From assembly GCA_002842145.1 (NCBI GenBank), contig PHCF01000033.1, positions 1-35,493 on the forward strand: a DNA stretch of 35,493 nucleotides. The letters run 5' to 3'. The notes under the pieces are model-generated. The model saw only the letters and a program-made list of their open reading frames with translations, was not told the origin of the DNA and searched no databases. The position numbers and the translations under genes were made by a program. This DNA comes from Betaproteobacteria bacterium HGW-Betaproteobacteria-6. Lineage in GTDB: Bacteria > Pseudomonadota > Gammaproteobacteria > Burkholderiales > Rhodocyclaceae. Positions 27,384 to 35,276 of the stretch are shown here, one piece after another (positions within the stretch are counted from its first letter, which is position 1; the number at the start of each line of letters is the position of its first letter).

Positions 27384-27472
27384 TCAGTGCAGTCGCAGGA
27401 ATGGAGGGCTACAAATTCCGAGTGTGCGGGAACGGCGGGCAGCACTACTACTCGATAATCAATGACAAATAC

Positions 27473-27510
27473 CTAACCCGGTTTTCCGTTCCACTGCACC
27501 CGAAACCCCC
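27473..27510 (-). repeat. Right inverted repeat of the second Tn3-family element
   Basis: Read on the minus strand it is 38 bp, begins GGGGGTTTCGGGTG, contains CAGTGGAACGGAAAAC and ends CGGGTTAG. The central block closely follows the Tn3 end (CAGTGGAACGAAAAC), while the Tn21-type ends elsewhere in this window do not have it. It lies 90 bp after the transposase fragment's stop. Confidence 0.85.
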
Positions 27511-27951
27511 GGTTGCGCCGCTTGGCCAGGAGAGCGCAACACCGCCGGCCACGATCAAGGCCATGCCGGCGACGATACGACGGTCCGCATGTTCCTTGAA
27601 GACCACCCAGGCCATGGCAGCGGTGAGGACCGCTTCCAGATTAAGCAGCAACGAGGCCGTGCCGGCACCGGTAGAGGTGAGACCGAGCACCAGCAGAAAG
27701 GGAGCGATGACGCCGCCGAAACCGATAGCCCCGGCAAACCAGAACCACTCTTTGCCTGAGAGGCCACTGCTTTGCCAGCCCCGGTCGCGCCATAGCCGAA
27801 TCACGGCCAGCCCCAAGCCACTGCCGAGATAGAGCAATCCGGCCAGTACCAGTGGTGATGTCTCGCCGATCAGCAGTTTGACGAAAGGGGTGCTGCCACC
27901 GAACAGGGCGGCAGCCAGCAAGGCAAGCCAGACGGCAAGCGGGGTTTTCAT
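27511..27951 (-). pseudogene. EamA/DMT-family transporter gene truncated by a transposon end
   Basis: The first 147 codons form the N-terminal half of a drug/metabolite transporter: five hydrophobic helices from LALLAAALFGGSTPFVKLLIG to IVAGMALIVAGGVALSWP, i.e. one EamA repeat. Full members have two repeats and about 290 residues. At 27511 the coding sequence meets the 38-bp transposon repeat; the frame then runs through it for 20 foreign residues (GGFGCSGTENRVR...) to a stop at 27448. Its ATG overlaps the stop of the preceding HGG gene (ATGA), so it was the last gene of the leftward operon. A half-transporter is unlikely to work. Confidence 0.88.
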
Positions 27952-28328
27952 TTCAGGTTGAAAGTCGCCTTAGCCTCGGGCTTGCCGGCCAGCGTGACCG
28001 TCAGCGCGGCACGCACGCCGACACCGACCTTGAAGCGTCCCTTCGCCGCCATGCGGTTGTCGCCTGCCGGCTCAAGGGCGACGACGGTCTTGTCGTTGCC
28101 GGCGTAGATCGTCACTTCGGCCTTTGCACCTGCGGTGGCGATGGGTTTGCCGTGGTCGGAGACATGGACGGTCAGCGTATCGGATTTGGCAACCAGTTCG
28201 TAGGTGAACGATCCCATCTCGCGCACCACGCCGCCGTGCTTCGGCCCGTGGTCATGGCCTGCCCCGGCATGGACGGTCGTCACGACCAGTGTGGCGGCAC
28301 CCAGAAAAGCAATCAGTAGTTTCTTCAT
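27948..28328 (-). CDS. Small periplasmic HGG-domain protein
   Basis: A 126-residue precursor with a signal peptide (about 1-21, ending TTVHA). The mature protein starts AGHDHGPKHGG (HGG at 31-33) and continues FTYELVAKSDTLTVHVSDHGKPI, a small beta domain without cysteine. It is a paralogue of the protein at 12064-12489 and resembles the SHGG domain of CzcB. GAGGAGA precedes the ATG at 28328; longer in-frame starts would add 46 residues before the signal peptide. It is co-directional with the cytochrome and RND genes. Metal binding by the N-terminal His cluster is likely but inferred. Confidence 0.8.
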   Translation of the reverse strand: MKKLLIAFLGAATLVVTTVHAGAGHDHGPKHGGVVREMGSFTYELVAKSDTLTVHVSDHGKPIATAGAKAEVTIYAGNDKTVVALEPAGDNRMAAKGRFKVGVGVRAALTVTLAGKPEAKATFNLK

Positions 28329-28378
28329 TGTTCCTATCTCCTCATGCTTGAATCGTTTGACAGTCGGTTTGGTGCGAT

Positions 28379-28846
28379 TTATCGCCGTGCCTTGTGTTGC
28401 CATTGGGTATGGCAGGAAACGCATGCCGTCTGGAGTTCGGCCAAGGCCGCCGACGCCTCCAGCCATTCGGATTTCTCCGCTGCCGAGGCGACGGCATTAG
28501 CCTTGGCGTCAAGTATCTTGTCGTAGGCCAGTAACGACTGCTTGAAGCTGTCCTGATCGGCCGCTTCCATGATGGTCCAGGGTTTGTGGCGAGGGGCCGG
28601 ATGATTGACGATCACGGCGACACCCTCGCGCACGAGCTGCTTGTTTTGCAGCAGGATGCCGTCCTGTACCCAGTTCAAGGCGCGGCCGAGAATCTGCATC
28701 AGATCGCGGTAGCTCATGTCGGCCGGTCGCTTGCTGGCGACCAGCGCCTCGGCATTCTGCTGCGCCAGGGCAACGGGTAGCGCGACGGCGAACGACAGCG
28801 CCAGGGCGATGACCGGTTTGAAGCATCTACCAAGTTTATTTTGCAT
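28379..28846 (-). CDS. Periplasmic cytochrome with C-terminal haem motif (cytochrome c'-like)
   Basis: A 155-residue precursor with a signal peptide (about 1-28, ending VALAQ). The remainder is helical and carries one haem c motif near its end (C142-x-x-C145-H146 in ACVSCHTQW). A single CxxCH close to the C-terminus in a four-helix protein is the cytochrome c'/c-556 pattern. The sequence is otherwise divergent, so electron carrier, ligand binder or metal-handling roles are all open. AAAGGAA precedes the ATG, and it lies 68 bp after the RND pump gene in the same operon direction. Confidence 0.75.
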   Translation of the reverse strand: MQNKLGRCFKPVIALALSFAVALPVALAQQNAEALVASKRPADMSYRDLMQILGRALNWVQDGILLQNKQLVREGVAVIVNHPAPRHKPWTIMEAADQDSFKQSLLAYDKILDAKANAVASAAEKSEWLEASAALAELQTACVSCHTQWQHKARR

Positions 28847-28914
28847 GGTTGTTCCTTTGGGTTAAGGGAGAATCAAGACTCGTCAAGGACATCGCTGGTT
28901 CTTCGGCGCCGGGT

Positions 28915-31900
28915 TTAGCCGCTTTCGAGTTTCTGACGGATAGACCCGAAGCGCAGGTAAAGCGCCGGCACGACCAGCATGTTGAGCAGCGTCGAACTGG
29001 CCAGCCCGAACAGAATGACGACCGCCATCGGCGACTGAATTTCGCTGCCCGGCTGACCGGCGGCAAGAGCCAGCGGCACAAGGGCGAGTCCGGCCGCCAG
29101 CGCGGTCATCAGGATCGGCACCAGGCGTTCCTCGGCACCGCGCTTGACCGCTTCGGCTGCGTCGCGCACGCCCTCATGTTCGACCAGATGGTGGATGTGG
29201 GCGATCATCATCACCCCGTTGCGGGTGGCGATGCCGAACAGCGTGATGAAGCCGATGATCGAGGCCACCGACAGGACGCCACCGGAAACGAAGACCCCGA
29301 TCACCCCGCCGATGATGGCGAGCGGCAGGTTGAGCATGACCAGCAGCGCATCGCGGGTCGTCTTGAAAGCGACGAAGAGCAGCAGGAAGATGCCGACGAC
29401 GACGGCGACTCCCAGAAATAATAGGACGCGACCGGCTTCCTCGGCGCTCTCGAACTGTCCGCCGTATTCGACGTGATAGCCCGCTGGCAGTTGCACCTCG
29501 CTGCCCACATTTCGCCGGATGTCGTCCACCACGCTGGCCAGGTCGCGCCCGGCGACGTTGGCCATCACCACCATCTTGCGCTGCACGTTCTCCCGCGTGA
29601 TGTAGTACGGCGCCCGGTCGTTGCGGATGTCGGCCAGGGCCGAGAGCGGCAACCGGGCACCGCCCGCCGTGGTGACGAGCGTGGTGCGCACGGCATCGAG
29701 GCTGGCCTTGCTGGCAGGGTCGAAGCGCAGCGTCAGATCGTAGGTCGCCTGGCCCTGTTGGACGCGACTCACCGCCATACCGGAGAAGGCCGTCTCGACG
29801 GTTTCCGCTACCTGGCGAATCGACAAGCCATGGCGAGCCAGCGCGTCGCGTTTGAAGCGCATGGTCAGGAAGGGGATGTCGTTTTGCTGCTCGTCGGTGA
29901 CGTCGACCGCGCCTGCGACGTTCTGCACAACCCCCTTGATTGCTGCGGTCAACCGGCGTAATTCGGCCAAATCCGGGCCGAAAATCTTGACCGCAATATT
30001 CGAACGGCTACCCGACAGCATGTGGTCGATGCGGTGGGAAATCGGCTGGCCGACGACGATCTGAGTCCCGGGTACACTGGACAGATCGGCACGCAGCGCG
30101 GCGAGGAAGTCCTCCTTGCTGCGTTCGCCCATTTTTAGCGTGATCTCCATTTCGGAAGCCGAAACGTCCATCGCGTGCGGATCGCCCTCGGCGCGGCCGG
30201 TACGGCGGGCCGTGGCCACTACCTCCGGATGCGACAGCAGTATCTGCTCGACCATTTGCCCCAGTCGGTCGGATTCTGCCAATGCCGTACCCGGCAGCGT
30301 GGCGGTGCTGATGGTCAGCGTGCCCTCGTTGAAGTCTGGGAGGAAGGCTCGTCCGGCGAAAGACAAGGCAAGCAGGGCAATGAGCAGCGCGGCAACGCTC
30401 ACCCCGGTCAGCAACTTCCAGCGGGTGACCGTAGCTTCCAGTGACCGACGATAGGTCGCATGCAGAAAATGGATGAAGCGCGGTTCGACATTCTCGCGGA
30501 CGATTTTCGAGCCGGGCAAGAACAGCGCCGCCAGCACCGGCGTCACGGTGATCGCCACAAGAAGCGAGGCGGCCAGCGAGACCACGTAGGCGAAACCGAG
30601 CGGCACCATCAGCCTTCCTTCGACCCCGGAGAGGAAGAAGAGCGGCATGAAGACCAGCATGATGATCAGCGTCGCGAAGACGATGGACCCCTGAATCTCC
30701 TTCGTCGCCTCCAACACGACATGCAGCGTGGCCTGCTGCTCGCCCTCCGGCTTGACCAGGTTCTCGCGCAGGCGGCGAACGATGTTCTCGACAACAATGA
30801 TTGCGTCGTCCACAAGCGCGCCAAGGGCGATCGCCATGCCGCCCAGGGTCATGGTGTTGATCGTCGCGCCAAGCACCTTCATCGACAGGATGGCCGCGAC
30901 CAGTGACAGCGGGATGGCGATCAAGGTAATGGCCGTGGCCCGTGCCGAGAGCAGGAAGGCGAAGACGATGGCGATGACCAGTACGGCGCCTTCGCTCAGT
31001 GCCGTAAACAGGTTGTCGATGGAGACCCGGATGAAATCGGCCTGACGGAAGATGTGGCGCTCGATTTTCATGCCCGCTGGCAAGCCGGCCTGGATGTCAT
31101 CCAGCGTGCGGTCGAGGCGGTCGGTCAGTTCCAGCGTGTTGGCGCCGGGTTGCTTCTGGATGCCGAGAATCACCGCCGACTTGCCATTGTGCGAGCCGAC
31201 GCCGCGTTTCGGCGCCGCCCCGATACCGACTTCGGCGATATGGCGGATCAGCACGGGCTGCCCGTTGCGCAAGGCGACCACGGTCTCGGCGATGTCGTTG
31301 AGCACGTTGATCCGGCCTTGGCCCTGGATCAGGTACTCCTGCGCAGATTCGACATAGAAGCCGGCTGTGGCATTCTGGTTCGAGTCGCGCAGTGCCTGGC
31401 TGACTTCATCCAGTGTCAGGCCGTAGGCCGCCAGGCGTTCGGGCTTGACGGTGACCTGGAACTGCTGGGTATCGCCGCCGATAGGCAGGACTTCGGCGAC
31501 GCCAGGCACGGCCAGGATGCGGCGCTTCAATACTTGCTCTGCGGCATTCTTCAACTCCATGCCGGAATGCTTCTCGGAATGGAGCGCAATGAACAGGATT
31601 TCGCCCATGATCGAGGAGGCCGGGGTCATCGCCGGGGCAGGGAGGTCGGGTGGCAAACCGGCGCGGGCCAGTTGCAGCCGTTCGGCCACGACTTGCCGGG
31701 CCAGATAGAGGTCGGTGCCCCACGCGAACTCGACGGTGACGACCGACAGGCCGATCTTGGTGGCAGAGCGTACCCGCCGCACATTGGGCGCGCCGTTCAG
31801 CGCCGTTTCGATGGGGAAAGTGACCAGGCTCTCGACATCGGTCGGCGCCATGCCGTGGGCCTCGGTGACGACGGTGACGGCCGGGGCCGTGAGGTCGGGA

Positions 31901-32016
31901 AAGACGTCCACCGGTGTCCGGCTCGCCTGCCAGCCGCCCCAGATCAGCAGCAACACGCCGGCGAGAACGACGAAGAGTTTGTTGCGCAGCGACCACGCAA
32001 TGATGTGTCCGATCAT
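28915..32016 (-). CDS. Second heavy-metal RND efflux pump (CzcA/CusA family)
   Basis: A 1033-residue proton-driven inner-membrane pump. The start (MIGHIIAWSLRNKLFVVLAGVLL) and PVDVFPDLTAPAVTVVTEA mark it as heavy-metal RND. Helix 4 reads GALVDDAIIVVEN with D403, D404 and E410. This differs from CzcA (DFGIIxDGAVVIVEN, as at 7591-10779) and from CusA (GAMVDAAIVMIEN). The metal it exports therefore cannot be assumed; divalent ions are likely from the context. Spacing of 12 bp from the adaptor gene and a CGGAG site show co-translation. The gene is intact. Confidence 0.92.
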   Translation of the reverse strand: MIGHIIAWSLRNKLFVVLAGVLLLIWGGWQASRTPVDVFPDLTAPAVTVVTEAHGMAPTDVESLVTFPIETALNGAPNVRRVRSATKIGLSVVTVEFAWGTDLYLARQVVAERLQLARAGLPPDLPAPAMTPASSIMGEILFIALHSEKHSGMELKNAAEQVLKRRILAVPGVAEVLPIGGDTQQFQVTVKPERLAAYGLTLDEVSQALRDSNQNATAGFYVESAQEYLIQGQGRINVLNDIAETVVALRNGQPVLIRHIAEVGIGAAPKRGVGSHNGKSAVILGIQKQPGANTLELTDRLDRTLDDIQAGLPAGMKIERHIFRQADFIRVSIDNLFTALSEGAVLVIAIVFAFLLSARATAITLIAIPLSLVAAILSMKVLGATINTMTLGGMAIALGALVDDAIIVVENIVRRLRENLVKPEGEQQATLHVVLEATKEIQGSIVFATLIIMLVFMPLFFLSGVEGRLMVPLGFAYVVSLAASLLVAITVTPVLAALFLPGSKIVRENVEPRFIHFLHATYRRSLEATVTRWKLLTGVSVAALLIALLALSFAGRAFLPDFNEGTLTISTATLPGTALAESDRLGQMVEQILLSHPEVVATARRTGRAEGDPHAMDVSASEMEITLKMGERSKEDFLAALRADLSSVPGTQIVVGQPISHRIDHMLSGSRSNIAVKIFGPDLAELRRLTAAIKGVVQNVAGAVDVTDEQQNDIPFLTMRFKRDALARHGLSIRQVAETVETAFSGMAVSRVQQGQATYDLTLRFDPASKASLDAVRTTLVTTAGGARLPLSALADIRNDRAPYYITRENVQRKMVVMANVAGRDLASVVDDIRRNVGSEVQLPAGYHVEYGGQFESAEEAGRVLLFLGVAVVVGIFLLLFVAFKTTRDALLVMLNLPLAIIGGVIGVFVSGGVLSVASIIGFITLFGIATRNGVMMIAHIHHLVEHEGVRDAAEAVKRGAEERLVPILMTALAAGLALVPLALAAGQPGSEIQSPMAVVILFGLASSTLLNMLVVPALYLRFGSIRQKLESG

Positions 32017-32028
32017 GTCGTGCTCCGC

Positions 32029-33591
32029 TCAGTGCGCATGGCCATGACCGATTTCACCGGTCCTGGTGGAAGCCAGCTTGACCAGCCAGGCACCGCGGGA
32101 AACCACGCGTTGCCCCGGCTCCAGGCCATCGACAATCTCGACCCAGTCGCCATCGCGGGCGCCGGTGCGGACCTGGCGACGCTCGAAGGATTCGCCATTG
32201 ATCATCACGAACACCGTTGCCATCCCGTTTTCGTCGATGACGGCGGAAGCCGGAATGGCCACCGCCTCGCGGGCAGCACCGGCAAACACCTGGGCCTTGG
32301 CCGCCATGCCGATGCGCAGGCGCTCATCCGGCTGGGAATACTCGAAAAGCACCGGCACCGTGCGGGTGGTCGCATCGACCGCGCCGCCGGTGGCGATCAG
32401 ACGCCCGTTCTTGCCGGGGATGATCTCGAAGCCTTGTTCGACGCCGTCGACGTGGAAAGTCGCACCGCTTGGCGCCGTCAGGCGCGCCGCTTCCGATTCG
32501 GGAACGCGCAGTTCCAGCCACAGCACGCGGCGGTCGGCGATATGGAAGAGCAAGGCGCCTTCCTGGGCAAAGGCGCCGGGCGCGACGCGAACGTCGGCAA
32601 TCGTGCCCGACACCGGGGCGCGCAGCGGAATGCCGCCGGCACCGCCGCCATATTGTCCGAGGCGACCCTGCGCCGCATCGAAGCCGGCGCGCGCCGAGGC
32701 CTCGGCGGCACGGGCCGCCAGCAGGCGTTTCTCGGGCACAGCTTCATCCTTGAACAGGGTGTCCATCCGGGCATGCTCACGGGCGGCCAGATCGAGTTCG
32801 ACCTTCGCCTTGCGGGCTTCAGCCTGGAGCGAAGCCAGGTCAGTGTCGCCACCCAGACGCGGTGCCAGGTAGGCCAGGATGTCGCCTTTCTTCACGCTCT
32901 GGCCGAGCACCGGAAACTTGCCGGCGCTGTGCACCTGCCCCGGTGCCGGGGCCATGAGCAGGGCTTCGCCGTCGGGCCGGCCGCGAAGCGTGCCGGTCGC
33001 GGTGATGGCGGCGCGCAACGGCCGTTTCGTCACTTCGGCGGTGGCGAAATCGACTTTCCACTGCTGTTCCTTGGTGAAGCCGATACCTCCCTCATCATGC
33101 TCGCCGGCCACGGCATCGGCGCTCTTGCGGTCGGGATAGACGGTGACCGGGCCGAGCAAGTGGCGCACGGTGTAGTCCGGGGTGGCAACTTCGATGGCCA
33201 TTTCCCGTTCTCCGGACTGTTTCGGCATGGCCTCCGGCCGGAAGATACCGGGCTGGGTCGGCGTGTCTGTCGTAAATATCTCGTCTGGCTGGCCGCTGCC
33301 GCTCAGGATGACACTGACCTTGCCGACTGCCAGCGCCTGGAAATCGGCCAGGCGGGTCAGGTGGGCGGCGAAGGCGGATTTTTCCCCGACGACGAGGCGC
33401 GGGAACTCGACGAAGAGTTCGGTCTTGTCGGTGAAGTGGGTGATTTTTTCACCACCGGCGCCGTGAGCATGGCCGTGGCCGGCCTCGGCGGCGGCCGGGT
33501 GGCTGCCGTCCGCGGCATGGGGATGGTCGGCCTCGCCGCAGGCGGTCAGCAGCAGCGCGGCACAAAAGGTGGCAATCAGGGTCTTGTTCAT
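32029..33591 (-). CDS. RND periplasmic adaptor lipoprotein with His-rich N-terminus
   Basis: A 520-residue adaptor for the second pump. A lipobox (LLTAC, lipidated C18) anchors it to the membrane. Residues 23-46 are His-rich (HPHAADGSHP, GHGHAHG). A beta domain (about 50-150), a lipoyl-like half-motif (APAPGQVHSAGKFPVLGQSVKKGD), a helical hairpin (about 255-310), the second half-motif (RAPVSGTIADVRVAPGAF) and barrel domains follow. It ends in a His-rich GHGHAH tail. Its start overlaps the stop of the outer-membrane factor gene (ATGA). It is only distantly like the first adaptor. Confidence 0.92.
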   Translation of the reverse strand: MNKTLIATFCAALLLTACGEADHPHAADGSHPAAAEAGHGHAHGAGGEKITHFTDKTELFVEFPRLVVGEKSAFAAHLTRLADFQALAVGKVSVILSGSGQPDEIFTTDTPTQPGIFRPEAMPKQSGEREMAIEVATPDYTVRHLLGPVTVYPDRKSADAVAGEHDEGGIGFTKEQQWKVDFATAEVTKRPLRAAITATGTLRGRPDGEALLMAPAPGQVHSAGKFPVLGQSVKKGDILAYLAPRLGGDTDLASLQAEARKAKVELDLAAREHARMDTLFKDEAVPEKRLLAARAAEASARAGFDAAQGRLGQYGGGAGGIPLRAPVSGTIADVRVAPGAFAQEGALLFHIADRRVLWLELRVPESEAARLTAPSGATFHVDGVEQGFEIIPGKNGRLIATGGAVDATTRTVPVLFEYSQPDERLRIGMAAKAQVFAGAAREAVAIPASAVIDENGMATVFVMINGESFERRQVRTGARDGDWVEIVDGLEPGQRVVSRGAWLVKLASTRTGEIGHGHAH

Positions 33592-34805
33592 TCGGTGACG
33601 CTCCCGGTCAGCAGGTCATAGTCGATACGCGCCTGGCGCGCTTTCCATTCGAGGTCGAGGGCCGTCATTTCGGCTTCCAGCGCACCGCGATAGGCATCAA
33701 GGAGTTCAAGCAGGGTCGATTCACCGCCCTGGTAGGCGGCTTCGGCAATACGGAGCAGTTCCGCCGATTCTCCGACGGCGCGGGTGCGGTAGTCCGCTGA
33801 TGCTGCCACTAGTCGTTCCACCTGGCGATGCAGGCCACGCAGATCACCTTCGGCACGGGCGCGGGCGAAACTGAGTTCGCCTCGGGCGTTGAGCGCTTCA
33901 GCCGCAGCGCGTTGCTGGCCGGCCTGCTGGCGGTCGAAAACCGGTAGCGGGATCGAGACAGAGATTACCGAGCCGTTTTCCCGGGTGATGCCGTTGTCGA
34001 TACGCTTGGGGCCGAATCCCAGCGTGACGTCGGGCACCCAGCCCCGGGATGCGGCACGGCCTTCAAGATCGGCTGCTTCGGCGCGGCGGGCAAGCGCTTG
34101 GAGGTCGGGGCGGCGCTCAAGACGGGAAAGGGCGCTATCAAGCGGCGCGGGAACGGTGGGCCGCAAGACGCCGGTGACGGATTCCACCGCTTTGCCAGAA
34201 GTCCCAAGCAAGGCGGCCAGTCGTTCGCTAGCCCGATCCAGGTCGGCTCTTTCGTTGCTCAGCCGCGCTTCCGCTGTCTGCCGCTCGCGGGCCAGACGGC
34301 GCCGGTCATAACCCGAGGCTTCACCTGCACGGGCTAGCTTGTCGACAATACGTTCTACACGGGAGAAGCGTTGAACCCAGGTCTCGGTGACCAGTACAGC
34401 TTCTTGTTTGAACAGTGCCTCATGGAATCGGTGGCGGATTTCGGCGGCCAGTTCGCCACGCCGCAGGTTGTTGCCGGCGTAGGCGGCTTCGACGCGACTC
34501 TCTGCGGCCTCGCGGCGCAGTCCACGCCGGCCGGAAAGGTCGAAGGTCTGGGAAAGCTGCCAGGTTTCTTCGGTTGAATCTGGCGCTCCACCTTTGCGAT
34601 CTCGGGTATAGCCGAGTGTCGGGTTGGGTGGCATTCCGGCAGCAGTGGCCTCGGCCTTGGCGGATTCAACGCGCCCGACTTCCAGATCGGCCAGATCGGG
34701 ACGTGCCAAGCCACGGCGCACCGCCTCGGCCTCGGTCAGGGGTGTGGTTTGCGCCCACGCGGCTAGCGGCAGCGTGAACAGTAAAGCGGATAACAGGTGT
34801 CGCAT
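33588..34805 (-). CDS. Outer-membrane factor of the second RND pump
   Basis: A 405-residue TolC-like protein with a signal peptide (about 1-18, ending AAWAQ). The two repeats contain GMPPNPTLGYTRD and WVPDVTLGFGPKR with VISVSIPLPVFDRQQ, as in CzcC-type channels. GAGGAAT precedes the ATG. It is shorter than CzcC of the first operon (440) but complete. It is the second gene of the leftward operon and is coupled to the adaptor gene. Confidence 0.9.
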   Translation of the reverse strand: MRHLLSALLFTLPLAAWAQTTPLTEAEAVRRGLARPDLADLEVGRVESAKAEATAAGMPPNPTLGYTRDRKGGAPDSTEETWQLSQTFDLSGRRGLRREAAESRVEAAYAGNNLRRGELAAEIRHRFHEALFKQEAVLVTETWVQRFSRVERIVDKLARAGEASGYDRRRLARERQTAEARLSNERADLDRASERLAALLGTSGKAVESVTGVLRPTVPAPLDSALSRLERRPDLQALARRAEAADLEGRAASRGWVPDVTLGFGPKRIDNGITRENGSVISVSIPLPVFDRQQAGQQRAAAEALNARGELSFARARAEGDLRGLHRQVERLVAASADYRTRAVGESAELLRIAEAAYQGGESTLLELLDAYRGALEAEMTALDLEWKARQARIDYDLLTGSVTE

Positions 34806-34895
34806 CGGATTCCTCGTGACGAAAAAATAGAGTCGAGGTCACCGGCGGGCGACGTGGCCGGACTGCCGCAAGTAACGGCGTCGGCTAAAACGGTC

Positions 34896-34922
34896 CCACC
34901 GGTTCTACAGCAGAACCGATGG
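34896..34922 (-). promoter_or_regulatory. Hairpin at the czcI-like stop codon, before the outer-membrane factor gene
   Basis: CCACCGGTTCT and AGAACCGATGG flank a five-base loop (ACAGC); 10 of 11 positions pair. In the transcript direction (minus strand) the stem is followed a few bases later by GACCGTTTTAG. It could be a partial terminator that lowers expression of the pump genes relative to the small protein, or a processing or stability stem. Confidence 0.4.
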
Positions 34923-35276
34923 AGGCCAGTCGAAAAGCGAGGGAATGTGCGAGGTAAATGACGACGGCGGCCGCATGGGCGGGTCGTGGGGCAAGGCTTT
35001 GCCCAGATTCAGTTGGGGTTCGAAGACGATAATGTTGAGGACGGGATGGAAATGGCCGTCGTGGTGACCGTCATCGTTGTGGCCTTGCTCGGCGAGGCCA
35101 CCAGCCATTTCGTCGTGATGATCAACATCGCCATCATGGTGATGGTCGTCATCGTGATAATGGAAAACGGATGCCGATCCTTCGTGATCCAAATGACCAT
35201 CCATGCTCTCCACCGCCGACCAGGCGAACTGGAAAGGAACGATCAGCATGAGGAGGATGGCAAGCATACGACGCAT
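34905..35276 (-). CDS. czcI: CzcI-family His/Asp-rich periplasmic protein
   Basis: A 123-residue precursor. MRRMLAILLMLIVPFQFAWS is a short signal peptide of the CzcI type (compare MRRWLAVFLLVLLSLQITWS at 4165). The mature part is extremely His/Asp-rich (about 28-75, with HYHDDDHHHDGDVDHHDE), well suited to binding divalent metal. It has no cysteine, unlike the CzcI of the first operon. It is the first gene of the second efflux operon, 99 bp before the outer-membrane factor. Confidence 0.8.
   Translation of the reverse strand: MRRMLAILLMLIVPFQFAWSAVESMDGHLDHEGSASVFHYHDDDHHHDGDVDHHDEMAGGLAEQGHNDDGHHDGHFHPVLNIIVFEPQLNLGKALPHDPPMRPPSSFTSHIPSLFDWPPSVLL

Larger units (their letters stand above)
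26727..27510 (+). mobile_element. Right-end remnant of a second Tn3-family transposon
   Basis: Comprises the transposase fragment and a separate right inverted repeat (27473-27510). No left end of this type was found in the window. It sits in the middle of an EamA-type gene. Confidence 0.85.

Noticed and set aside
31054..33621. Open frame of 855 codons on the plus strand
   Set aside because: It is antisense to the second RND pump and adaptor genes, whose protein families are clear. Its translation is low-complexity (Arg, Gly, His, Gln rich), as expected for a shadow frame in GC-rich DNA.
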